64,000 nt of DNA, taken from positions 17,063,533 to 17,127,532 of the forward strand of contig CM069439.1 of assembly GCA_035610365.1 (NCBI GenBank). The letters are read 5' to 3'. The DNA is from Aquatica leii. Its lineage: Eukaryota; Arthropoda; Insecta; Coleoptera; Lampyridae. How positions within the stretch are numbered: position 1 is the stretch's first letter; the number at the start of each line of letters is the position of its first letter. The notes beneath the pieces are model-generated. The model was given only the letters and a program-made list of their open reading frames with translations. It had not been told where the DNA came from and did no database searches. The translations under genes and the position numbers were made by a program. Shown piece by piece: positions 46,590 to 56,940 of the stretch.

Positions 46590-47265
46590 CGGAAGACCCT
46601 GTATATAAATTAAAATTAGATTCCGGTTTTGACGCCCTCTACCGATCTTTTCTCGTGACTGTCATTTTACGACAAAATTGTGAAGCTGTCAACTACAGTA
46701 ACGGGGCGGTGCCGAGGATTTCGAATTGATTCTTAACTTTTTAAGAACATCACGTGTGATGAACACAAATTTATAAGGCGATTGCGATTTTATTACGATT
46801 CTTTCGGCACAAGGTAAGATATTTTTGTCTTCAATCTATTAAGAGTCCTTCGTAATTTCTATATTAATGTGATAGCCGGTTTCCACCACGTTGCCAGCCC
46901 ATTGTGTGTTTCAAGCAGTAATAAAGATGCATAAGTACCATTAATGAATATCGGTACCAAGCATATAAGCTGTTGTGAGGGCCTGCTACTTAAATAACCT
47001 CGAGGTCTCGTCGAACAATGCGTCGAAGGTGTTGGCTTGGGAATAGAAGTCGATTGGGTTATCAGCCACCTGTTCTAAATTGCTACCTACAGTATCCGAT
47101 ACAACGGGTTTTTATATAATATTTCATGATTTATTAATACTAATTTTGTAGCTTCCTATTCTTCGTGAGTTAGTGTGTGACACGATTTGCTTTTAAAGAT
47201 TTATTACAGGCCGCTGGCGGGGAAAACGTTTTCTTTGCGTAAGTGGACACTGGAATTCGGGTGAG
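46590..47265 (+). promoter_or_regulatory. Possible promoter and noncoding first exons
   Basis: A locally GC-richer stretch starts with TATATAAAT at about 46600. A possible first exon ends at 46815 before GTAAGA. An acceptor-like TTTATTACAG ends at 47209, and the exon-like 47210-47260 is followed by GTGAGT (an alternative GTAAGT donor is at 47239). Composition and splice-like signals suggest the 5' end of a host transcription unit, but no coding exon was recognised downstream, so this is an inference. Confidence 0.25.
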
Positions 47266-49189
47266 TTTATTTGCTTAATTTTTATATCGTTGTCACGAAA
47301 GTTACTCACAGAATTTTTATTAATATTAATGACCGTAATTACGTTTATTGCTTATGTACCAATAAGGTAACTTTAATCATTCATTTAACTGTATCGCATG
47401 CTGTGTGTGAAAAACATATTTACTACGAGATTTTTTGTGCTGTTCGTTTCGACCTAACTTAAATGTGTATTGTGTGTTGCCGATACTGCGGGCATTCTTG
47501 CACTGAAACTTCGATATAATCTTGTAAATCTTATGTGTTGCGACATCAAAGTTTTCTACACTTGTTAACAATAATTGTTAGTTTTTCTAGTATTTATGGA
47601 TTGAGAATTTAATCTATAGCTGTCAATTTGCTACGCTACTAAATTAAAGTTGTTATATTTGTTAATTATACTTAGAAATCATTCGAGCATGGATGCGTGA
47701 AGAAAGTTCATATACTCTTGGTAATATTCGACGTTAACACATTAAAGTGGTTATATTTGTTAATCTCTCTTGTTATTTTTTTCTTTCTCCTGTAATTCTC
47801 GTTATCTATTAACTAATTTTGGTTACTCGAACATCAGAGTAATAAGGATTACGAACCTCAAATTTAGTTACAAGTTTGGACCGTCTGTCGTGATCGAGGC
47901 AGAAGTGTTATCTTGGATCAGATCTGGCGCCCTTAAGCATATTTCCTGTGAACCTCCCCTATCTCTGACTGTGTGAGTTGGCCGTGCAAGGTTCGTAAGA
48001 CATAAAGCTTGTAACAAGTTTTTAAAGCATTCAAAACCTCAATTCTTGATTCAAATGAATTTTAAAGTATTCTTGATGTGCTTGTTGGTATGCAGTTTCC
48101 GAATACCTTTCGTTGTCATGACATAACTAAAGCATTTCTCCAAAAACCTTTCTGTTTCAATACCGTCTTCTTGAGTAAAAAAGTTTACAGACTTGATGCT
48201 TTCAACTGCCCAGTTGAAAATATTCTTTGGAGATAGGATTTGTAGCTGCTTGCTCATTACTTCTTTCAACTTGAAAGTTTGATCTGAATCTATAATGATA
48301 TTGTCACTCAAGGTTTCCTTACTCAATAAATAACATCATGTTAGTTGTTTTAGACACTTTCATTTTAATAACCATTTTTAAACCCACATCAAATACAACT
48401 ACCTATTAACTTAATTAACAAAAAAATTTTTTAATTATAATTAGTCTATTTAATACTTGGTATTGAGTTCTTTATTCTTTCAAAAATAGTTTGTTAATTA
48501 CTAAGAAGTATTTAATTACTCAGTATTATTTCAACAATACACATTATTTAGACTAAACTAAATTGCTAATTTTATTATTGGATTTCTCAAACATAAGTAC
48601 ATAATGATGTTATGTCAACAGGGAATAACCAAACTTAGTTATTGCATTATTGCCTAGGTGATTTTCAATCACGAGCAAAACGCACATTTTAATAATTTTT
48701 TTGAGTATTAACCTATTGCTGTCCTATTATAATTTTTATAACTTATTAACAACAATCTTATCAACACTACTAAATTTTTTTAATTTAAAAAAATGCGCTT
48801 TTTGATGAGAAAATCACATTTGAAATTTTAATTCAAAATTTTGAAAAACAACTTTTCCTCTTCTTATTATGATGCATGTCATATAAAAGATCTTAAATTT
48901 AGCTTTCTTTTTTCTTTTCTCTATCTTGTCTAGAAGCAATTGCAATTTAAAGATGACGCGACAGGTCAATATTTTGCGTTTTTTAAAAACTTTACATAGC
49001 TACTGTAAGAGATATTGGACTGAAATTTTGTGTTTTTCTTAATCTACATGAAGGTAACCTATGTACCAAATTTCATCAATATCTGAGAAAGTGAGTTTTA
49101 GTCACTGTGTTGATATGACATGGAATGACGCAATTGTTTTCCTAGAATGTAAGATGACATAATAAAGCAGACTCTGTAGTTGCAAAACA
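47266..49189. other. Mixed AT-rich DNA around one small open frame
   Basis: A GC-richer patch at 47870-48000 reads as an open frame with balanced composition but no recognised domain; it could be an exon. The 48880-49150 stretch carries SINE-like wording (CCAAATTTCATCAATATC) without clear boundaries. Confidence 0.35.
48051..48326 (-). CDS. Small hypothetical open frame, 91 codons
   Basis: The amino-acid composition is balanced (D, E, K, Q, S, T all common), unlike the F/L/Y-rich noise frames elsewhere, for example LSPKNIFNWAVESIKSVNF. It has no ATG at the given edge; it opens after a TGA and may be an exon. No family recognised. Confidence 0.2.
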   Translation of the reverse strand: MSKETLSDNIIIDSDQTFKLKEVMSKQLQILSPKNIFNWAVESIKSVNFFTQEDGIETERFLEKCFSYVMTTKGIRKLHTNKHIKNTLKFI

Positions 49190-49371
49190 ATGCTAAATTT
49201 TATAAGTTCCAAAGACAATCAATAATTGTTTTCTATTTGTATAAAGGTCCTTATAAAGTTATATCTGAAGTAGGACATAATGCGTATGCTTTGAAGTATC
49301 CTAACTCAGAAGAGTACAAAAGTACTCAGAATGTAATTAATTTAAAGAAATATGTTGAGCGTAGGAATTAG
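49190..49371 (+). pseudogene. Gypsy integrase C-terminal tail (Gypsy-3)
   Basis: YKGPYKVISEVGHNAYALKY is followed by NVINLKKYVERRN and a stop. This is the SH3-like end of a Gypsy integrase (typical pattern: GPxxV...NxYxL...NVxxLKxY). Upstream pol is not legible. The next 240 bases lead to a purine tract and LTR, in the order expected for the 3' end of an element. Confidence 0.65.
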
Positions 49372-49604
49372 GAACCAATGATTATGATGAGTTGGCCTTT
49401 TAGTTAAATTTTTTTATGCTAGAATGTTGTTGTGAACATGTGCTTGCTTTGGTTTTTGTTGTTTTTTTTTTTAATAATAACGTTAGATTTTTTTATTTGT
49501 TTCTTGTTTTAATCATTTATATATAACCTATAGTGTAGTGTTTTAGAAAAGTGTATTGTGTAAAATTTTACTCTCAAACTCGTCATATTTTGATCTTAAA
49601 ATCT

Positions 49605-50007
49605 TAGGGGGTACTGTAATGACACTTTCTATATTTGTATATTCAAATTAACTGTATTAGTAGTTACTAAGTTTTATTTGTGGAGCATTCTACTATTATA
49701 AATGTCTATGGTTTATGTGCGTTATGTGTCTGTATAAAATGTTACGCGCAAGCATTGAAAATAAGTTCGAAGAACTAAATGAAAGAAAGGGAGACTTCGA
49801 TTGAAGCCACGCTCCAAGAAGTACCGTAGGTACTAAAACGCGCTTTTGGCCAACAGGAGCCAATACTAAGCAAATTCAACGCGCAAATTGGCTAAGTACA
49901 AAACCTAATTTAGTGCGAAGTGCAAACAGTTTTGAGTCAATATTAAAGAAAAGTGGAAATTAAAACAATATAAATAAAAAAGTGTATTTCGACGAACAAT
50001 TGTTACA
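49605..50007 (+). repeat. Polypurine tract and 3' LTR of Gypsy-3
   Basis: TTAGGGGG (49605-49612) stands just before TGTAATGACAC at 49615; the unit ends TTGTTACA at 50007, giving inverted TGTAA/TTACA termini over 393 bp. A TATAAAA box lies at 49732-49738. No 5' partner LTR is present in the window, so the boundary at 50007 is inferred from the terminal match. Confidence 0.6.
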
Positions 50008-50887
50008 AAGAACGAGTCATCCATTTCGATCTGGGTGAAGGTTCTATTTAAAATAACGAAGATATAAGGCTTCCACAATGATCGTATTTTCAAGTAAAGT
50101 CAATACGCAAAAGCGCACGTCTAACCAGGTTAGAGAAAAGTTAATTTTAAGTATTGTTTGTGTTTAAATATTATTTGATATTTGTCGTACGAGCTCATCC
50201 GACGTCGTATTTAATATCTTTATATATGTAATAAAGTTGAATGGTATTTATTTATATTTTTTTGTAAAGAAGGTGAACATTCAAACCCCACAAATACCCT
50301 GATTTAGCATAAAGTTTTTACTCCTGTGTTAGAATCTAGCTATAAAATTAGGAAAGTAAAGTAAATGTTATGATTTTGTTTCGTGTATAAATTATAAAAT
50401 TTATTTAAAGCTTAGCTTTGATTTTATGAAATGTGTTTTTATGTTTGAAAATGGTTTTGGTTTAGTACGTTGTATAACCTGTTTTTTAAATCGTAAATTA
50501 TTTTAGTAAGGTTGTGTATTTTCCAACAGCAAATGTCTATTTCTAAATCTAATGTCGATTTTTTTAAATTATTAATCAATCTATCTAATTTACTATTAAA
50601 AGAGTATGTTGTGCTTGTATAAAATAAGTGCATTTAAAGAGTTGTCGAATGTGTGCTGGAGTCACGTATGGTATTTACATTTTTTCAGGTATGTCTTACG
50701 AGGTTTTACTAATTTTTTTGTCATCTTTTCTAAAACGATTAGGTATCTTTATTGTAGCTCGAATAGATCTTGTGGTACCATATTGGTTACGAAGGTGATG
50801 GCGTTTTAGACACGGATGCCATTATTTAACGAAATGATGATTACGTTAAGTTGTCTATTGTTTTTCTCTTTAGTGTAATCTTATCAC
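50008..50887. other. AT-rich DNA without recognised gene
   Basis: No coding or RNA feature recognised up to the hAT target site (CTTATCAC at 50880-50887). Confidence 0.5.
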
Positions 50888-50910
50888 TAAGGAACGGATA
50901 GTAAGGCAAG
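50888..50910. repeat. hAT left terminal inverted repeat
   Basis: Matches the inverted sequence of 52754-52775 at 17 of 22 bases. Followed by AAGGCA repeats at about 50901, 50937, 50964 and 50975. Confidence 0.8.
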
Positions 50911-51025
50911 AAAAAATACCAAAAAAGGTAGCATAAAAGGCATATTAAACCTGCCAATAAGGCAATAAAAAAGGCACAAATATCTATTAAAATTTACAGT
51001 TTATTTTTTTGTTTTACAATGTTTA

Positions 51026-52245
51026 TTAAGTACTATTATTTTCCCAAGCACAAATCAAATATTTTTCAATATTTTGACTAAGAAGCTGTTGCCTTTCATC
51101 ATTTAAAATAAAAAAAAAATTCTTTCGACATCACAAGATGTTAGTGAAGCAAATTTTAATGCCGATGTTTTTGTTATTGTTAAAGATATTTTCTGTTGAT
51201 GCTTTATGAGCTCTCCTTTTTGAACTTCAGTTGTTTAAAGAGGTCAAAAAAAGGGTTTTTTGATGTGACAGAATCCAATTTTTGATTATTTTTTTTTCCT
51301 ATAGTCCCTGGACATGCTCTTATAATTGCTCTTATTCTTTCGAATGTAGTTAAAGATTCGGTCATTGCGGTTTCGCTTTTTTCTAGCTTCTTTAATTCGT
51401 CAGGAATGCCGGAAAAGTGTGTTTTATAAAAACTAGTTCTCTCTTAACAGCTTCATCATTAAAAGTTTTTTAAGATTTAGCAATTGCTGCAGAGGCCATC
51501 TCGTCAAATAATTCAACCACCTGAAGTAAGACAATTCAATTAATGTATAAGACAATGTCAGATTTGCAACTGTTTTGTGATTGGTCTGTGGAATTTCTTT
51601 GGATGCTAGCAAATGAGCTTTTCCTGGTTCTAGTTCACACAATTTACCAACTACAAAATTTGCTATATATCGACCTCTGCAATGGTCCCCAATGTCATTC
51701 CTTATTGTCTGTATTTTTTATAAAAGGTAAACCAGCATTTTAAAAACCATTAATACTTTAATTAAACTGCTTACCGATTGGTAAAATGTCCAAATAGTTT
51801 TTTTTCAAAGTTGATTCATCTGGAACAACTTGTCCGGTGTATTTTCCGAGGAAATTGCGAAAATTGATATTATTAAGTTTTTTAAGAGAAATTTTAGCCG
51901 ACACCAATGCTTTGCACAAATCTAGAGCAAAAGTTGTTTTTGATGGCCCAGGTTTATTCTGTTGGTCTTTTATAACGTTTTTTAACAATGGTTGTTTCAT
52001 AGTTTTTTTAATATTTTTTAAATGTAAACCACTAGCCAAGTGTTGTTTTACATGGTACTTTTTAGTAGCACCGATCTAAAATAATACATATACTAGTAAT
52101 TAAAAGCATTTAAATTAAGATAATACAAACTTACTGATTTTGAACAAACATGACAAAAAAGGTTTTACCCGTCGGTTGTTAAATTATTGTCCAATTTACT
52201 CCACTTGTAATAATTTTCAAATTTTGATTGTTTATTAGGTGGCAT
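51026..52245 (-). pseudogene. hAT transposase with BED finger and intron
   Basis: From ATG 52245 the minus strand encodes a BED-type zinc finger: FCHVCSKS in exon 1 and KYHVKQHLASGLH in exon 2, split by a 59-bp intron (52134-52076) with GTAAGT donor and TTTTAG acceptor. One stop lies just before the finger. Exon 2 continues to DLCKALVSAKISLKKLNNIN and VVPDESTLKKNY, as in CGGBP1-like hAT proteins. Then, in broken frames, come RYIANFVVGKLCELEPGK and QTNHKTVANL, and the C-terminal dimerisation motif LTSCDVERIFFYF (near 51130), ending CAWENNST at 51026. Part of the catalytic middle is missing, so it is shorter than a full hAT transposase. Confidence 0.75.
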
Positions 52246-52753
52246 TTTTTAAAACATACTTACAGCACAACAGCAATAGACTATCACAGTGTGACAGTCA
52301 TTAAAGGAATCCCACCGGACAGAAGTAAAATTATCTATATTTGTTTGCTATAAAATATGATTCATTCCGAAATCCTTCTGGTTTTGTAAATAGTGTTCTG
52401 TTAAGGCTGTCATTGTACATAATCCTAGTAAAAATTCTTACAATAGTTCTTCTCTATAAGCGGCTTTTGTATTTAATGTTTTCTGGAAACCATTGTTTAA
52501 CAAAACATGAAAATCCCTGTTGTTATTTATATGTTCGTGGTAAGACCTTTTGAGCAAAAAAATGTTAATTATATTATTGTACGTAATTTAAGTAAAATTT
52601 TGTAGTGCGTTATTGTCATCTACCTATTAAAACACTGTTTACACAAACTTTTCAAAATGTATCTGTAAAAAGGCAATATAAAATGATGCTCTTTAAAAAG
52701 GCAAAAAAGACGAAAAGTTACACAAAAAGGCAAAATAGGCAGGCTCCAGGCAT

Positions 52754-52775
52754 TTGCTTGACTGTCCGCTCTTTA
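52754..52775. repeat. hAT right terminal inverted repeat
   Basis: Inverted partner of the left end; preceded by AAGGCA repeats between about 52669 and 52740 that point the same way on the plus strand as those at the left end. Confidence 0.8.
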
Positions 52776-52783
52776 CTTATCAC

Positions 52784-55079
52784 CAAGTTAAAGTAATATA
52801 AGGTTTTCCCAGTTATGTCCGTAATATGTCATCAATTCAACCTTGACTTTACAAAATTTATAGTATGTCGAGTCCACGTTTGTTACTGTTGCTCTTATGT
52901 TTAATCAATTCATTCTTAATGTTAATTTATGGTGCGCGCTCAGTCGCACGAAACGTCGCCTTCTATAGACACTTAAACTGTTTTGATGCCCATTCTCATC
53001 GAAGAGTTTCAAACGATGATTTTTTCGATGTTCTATTCTAATGCTAATTAATCTATATATAAATATGTGGAAAAGTATGGTTACGGTGATTTTCCTAATA
53101 ATCCATTTTTTACAGGCTATATTTCTATTTGCAATTTATACGTGTTACTATCTTCATCCTTACATTTTTTGCTCAAATGTTTCAACCGGTAAATAAAAAC
53201 ATTATTGAAAGAAATCATTATTTCAATAATAATTTAACGGTCACAATGCCTATAAAACATTTTAAATTAATCATTTATTTACTATCTTGTGTGCGTGTAA
53301 GATAATATCTTCTTTTAAAAAATAAGAATTATAGAATTTGTGCTTACGCCACAATAATAGTAAACTACGTTAGTTTGTAGAAATCAATAAATTAACGTAG
53401 CTCTATTGAAGTTCTTACTTCTAAAATTGCTTCGTTGCTGAAATATTTGTGGTTATGGTTACTTTTATCAATAACCAATTTTGACATTAGCACTGATAAT
53501 ACGGCTATTAGTTTCTATAAGTGACGCTTAGACTTAGTTCTATAGCTCATTCATGAAGTTGTTGGCAAAATGCCTACGTATAGTAAACGCACGTTCTAAA
53601 AAACGAGAATTTTGATTAAATTCTAGTATTCACTTGTCAAAAATTCAATAGGCAATACACTTATATTGTATAAAGATCTTTATATTGGAACGCATTTCCG
53701 TACTGAAATTGCTGTGGGATTGGTAATTTACGACCGCAACATTTCGATAAATAAAATGCGACCGTTGGTAATTTTAAAACGGTTCCGAAATTCTCTATAG
53801 AAATATAATACATGTGAATAATCGTAGTTATTATGAGAATACTAAATAATAAAAACAAATCTGACACTTAAATTGATTTATACACAAAAATTCCACATTG
53901 ATTTTACATCGAGAGGATTGTAATTCCCTTAACGCTGATTGTTGTCTACGAGTCCGTTGTGAAAAAGCGCTACCATCGTTAGATATTTAAAAGTTATTTT
54001 AAATGGTAAATTATTAAACTTATAAAATTAATTTTGCTGTAAATTTTATAGAACCAACCACTAATCTTCTGCGACTGACAATTTCATCTAAGCATGTTTA
54101 TTACTTCACTACGTTTTCTGTCATTTACTATCAAATGACATAAGACTTACTAATGCGATAAACTTATAGTTCAGCTGTTAATCACAGAGTAGTATTCTGC
54201 TAATAGCTTCATTTAAATACACTAAAAGAAACTGATAGTACAACCATTAACAGACATCAATTATTTTGCGTGAAAAAAATCAGATTGTCAACTCTACTTG
54301 AAAAACTTTAATACACACAAACCGAGAAAAACCAATAAAGAACAAAAATTATACATTATATATGAACGGTAACAGTAAGAGCAGCCACATTCCCATTGGT
54401 CTCAAACCCGAGGGATCAACTACAACTTCCTGATTTGCCCACTCATGAACATTGACTTTTTACGTCTGTACAAAGTTAGAACTCTATAATTCCCTTACGT
54501 TTTACCAGGTTTTATACAAATTTACTATTTAGTAAAGACATCTTAAAATTACGCAAAAACTAACAATGACAAAACGTACATTCAAATTTTTTAGATTAGC
54601 ATTAACTCTCGTTTTTTAAATTATTTTTCAGTTTTTAAAAAACACAATTTTACTAAAGTTTTTTTTATTTTTTTATTTAAAAAAAACACAAATTATTTAA
54701 ACAAGGTTTTAGAACACACTACTCACAGCAATTTTTAAAACTTTGACATTAAAATTGATAACAAAAAAATTTTTCTTTCTAAAATGGAAACTCAAAATTT
54801 TAAACTTATTAAAAACTTTTAATTCTAGTTGTTTGCTTTTAGAACCAGAAAAACTTTGCTTATACTAATATTACAACGTTTTCCGAGAATAAACTGTGTC
54901 ATTGTTATAACCAAAATTGCCTTTAATTTTGACTGTTATTCATAAGAATTTCAAGAATGAATCGATAGATTCATTGATAATGATTACTATTTACAACGAT
55001 TTGAGGTTGAGTCAACATTACATGGAACGATACGCGAGGATAAAAAAAACCTAAGATAAGAATGTCTTCCGGATTTGGA
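52784..55079. other. AT-rich DNA with two weak RNA-like signals
   Basis: Contains the weak hammerhead-like motif at 52929-52956 and, on the minus strand at about 54385-54460, a GC-richer segment with A-box-like TGGGCAAATCAGG and B-box-like GGGTTTGAGACC about 35 bases apart, possibly a tRNA-derived SINE head. No gene recognised. Confidence 0.4.
52929..52956 (+). ncRNA. Weak hammerhead-like motif
   Basis: GTGCG and CGCAC form a 5-bp stem around CGCTCAGT, followed by GAAA and CGTCG, as in the PLE motifs. The first core box is degraded (TTTATG in place of CTGATGA). Confidence 0.35.
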
Positions 55080-55111
55080 GCGTGTCATTGTTGTAACAGA
55101 AGTTGCCAACG

Positions 55112-55142
55112 TTTCGCCCACTTTCGTAAAGGGCTTCATCAG
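55112..55142 (-). ncRNA. Hammerhead ribozyme motif, consensus core
   Basis: Minus strand: CCTGATGA (box 55142-55136), stem II AGCCC/GGGC around TTTACGAAAGTG, then GAAA (55115-55112) and CGTTGGCAAC. Both core boxes fit the consensus and stem II forms 4 G-C pairs. This is the strongest candidate in the window together with 13734-13762. Cleavage site and outer stems are not resolved. Confidence 0.7.
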
Positions 55143-55170
55143 GACGTTAGATAAATCAAAAACTCAAACA

Positions 55171-55355
55171 AGCAACCGAAATCTAACTAAGAACTTCTCA
55201 AAAGTTAGGTAATCAACTTGTGAACCAAGCCAGATTCTAAACTCTGAAAAGGTAAGAAAGAAAACAACAACAACTTGCAAAAGCAAACGAAAATTTAACA
55301 AAGAACCACTACAAAGTTAGGTAATTAACTTGTAAACCAAACCAGATTCTAAACT
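55171..55355. repeat. Tandem duplication of about 111 bp in PLE-C
   Basis: The unit beginning AGCAACCGAAATC at 55171 recurs as AGCAAACGAAAAT at 55282, each followed by GTTAGGTAAT, AACTTGT and CCAGATTCTAAACT. The second unit ends near 55355. It lies between the endonuclease and the hammerhead motif. Confidence 0.75.
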
Positions 55356-55423
55356 GCATATACATAAGTGACTTAAAATGAAATAGTCTCCGTATATAAA
55401 GAATAAAGATCGTCACGGATGGT

Positions 55424-56400
55424 TCAGCTTGACTCTGATTGGGTTACAGTTGATAAAGGGCGTGTTTTCGATAAACAACTAATGACCGGGAACCAAAAAA
55501 GGGATAGCTCGAAACTATGATTGTGATTGAAGTTATTGAGGTGTTTAATGATTTCTATGCTCTCTCGGAATTTCCTGTTGAAAAAGAATCGAGATTTGAG
55601 AATCACTGAAACGTTATCAAAGTCTATCTTGTGACATGTAGCAAAGTGATGTTTCGCAACCGCAGACTTAGCAATATGCCTTTTCTTTATACAACGATCA
55701 TGTTCTGAAATGCGAGTAATGACGGAACGACTGGTTTTACCAATATAGACTAAACCACATGAACAAGAAATTTGGTATACACCTTGAAATGAAAGTGTAT
55801 GAAATTTGTCTTTGGAAGAAGGAGGAATCTGAGAGATTTTGCCTGTCGATTTAAATATGGGTTTAATACCATTCTTACGAAGAAGGTTCCTTATTTAATC
55901 TGGAACCTTGTTGGAAGAGAACTATTACTTTCGATTTCCATAGTAAATTTGATATCTATGTGTTGATTGTTAAGATGATCAAGAAACTTAGACAATTCAA
56001 GATGACCATGAGACCAAACAAAAAACGTGTCGTCAACATACTTAAACCAAACTTTAGGTTTTAATATTGATGATTCCAAAGCAACCGTTTCAAAAGATTC
56101 CATAAAAATGTTAGTTACAACAGGTGATAGAAGAGAGTCCATAGCAGAACCAGAAACCTGATCGTAAAACTGGTTATCAAATTGGAAGTAAGTAGAGAAT
56201 AGCAGCTTATCAATAAGAGAAACCAAACTCAAGTTTTTGCCATGTTGAGACAGAATCTGCTTGATGATAATAAGCGAATCCTTAATAAGAACTTTAGTAA
56301 AAAGTGAAGTGACATCAAAGCTCGCAAAGAATGTAGGACAATAACTTGGCTAGTTTGTATGTAGGAGATTGGATAATACTGACCATAGGTCGAAAGGGAA
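55424..56400 (-). pseudogene. PLE-C reverse transcriptase and GIY-YIG
   Basis: RT motif A is seen as FDVTSLFTKV (near 56310), a motif B-like SAMDSLLSPVVTNIFME, motif C as FKYVDDTFFVW (near 56030), then IKFTMEIESNSSLP. A deletion and stop near 55890 lead to the endonuclease frame: FQGVYQISCSCGLVYIGKTS (near 55770), RISEHDRC, FATCHKIDF, ending TVTQSESS at 55424. Compared with PLE consensus, motif B has SAMDS in place of AMGSP. The segment linking RT to the endonuclease is missing. Confidence 0.75.
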
Positions 56401-56405
56401 TACCT

Positions 56406-56935
56406 TCACATTCATAGAGTTATTAATCGTCGTCTACATCCACGTACTCGATTATCTAAGGACATTACTACTCTCAAATCCAATCCGAAATTGGCTTTCT
56501 TAGCCTACATTCACAAAGCTACAGATTAAATAGGGAAACTCCTTTGTAAGAATTGTATTAAACCCATATTTAACTCGACAGGCAAAATCTCTCAAATTCT
56601 TCCTTCTTCCAAGGACAATTTTAAACACTTTCATCTCAAGGTGTATACCAAATTCTTTGTTCATGTCGTTTAGTCTATATTGGTGAAACAACTCGTTCCG
56701 CCATTACTCGCATTTCAGAACATGATCGTTGTATAAAGAAAAAGCATATTGCTAAGTCTGCGGTTGCTGAACATCATTTTACTACAAGTCACAAGATAGA
56801 TTTTGATAACGTTTTGGTGATTGCCAAATCTCCGTTTTTTTCAACAGGAAATTCCAAGAGAGCATAGAAATTATCAAACACCCCAATAGCTTCAATTGCG
56901 ATCATGGTTTTGAGCTAGTTATCGGGTTAAACAAC
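56406..56935 (+). mobile_element. Penelope-like element fragment, head-to-head partner (PLE-D)
   Basis: Plus-strand copy of the same family as PLE-C. It starts with SNPKLAFLAYIHKATD-type RT sequence, then a stop and the endonuclease segment with the IFNSTGKISQILPSSKD stretch. Beyond 56640 the frame is shifted, but the nucleotides still match PLE-C (for example TTTCAGAACATGATCG at about 56714). It ends near 56935 at the Gypsy gag fragment. RT motifs B and C are deleted. Confidence 0.65.
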
Positions 56936-56940
56936 AGCAC

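Larger units (their letters stand above)
50888..52775 (-). mobile_element. hAT transposon with perfect 8-bp target duplication
   Basis: The 1888-bp element is flanked by CTTATCAC on both sides (50880-50887 and 52776-52783). The ends TAAGGAACGGATAGT and the reverse of ACTGTCCGCTCTTTA match at 17 of 22 positions. Both subterminal regions carry repeated AAGGCA motifs. Inside is a minus-strand BED-finger transposase with an intron. Confidence 0.9.
55080..56405 (-). mobile_element. Penelope-like element (PLE-C)
   Basis: Minus strand: RT from about 56400, GIY-YIG endonuclease to 55424, a 3' region with a tandem repeat (55171-55355), then a hammerhead motif at 55112-55142 near the end. At its 5' edge it is joined head to head with a plus-strand copy of the same family. 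Confidence 0.8.

Noticed and set aside
46570..46610. GGAAGACCCTGTATA resembling a common insect MITE terminus
   Set aside because: No matching second terminus or target duplication was found within reach, and the sequence overlaps the TATA-like box of the GC-richer patch.
54385..54460. tRNA gene on the minus strand
   Set aside because: A- and B-box-like words are present, but no cloverleaf or anticodon arm could be drawn; at most a SINE head.
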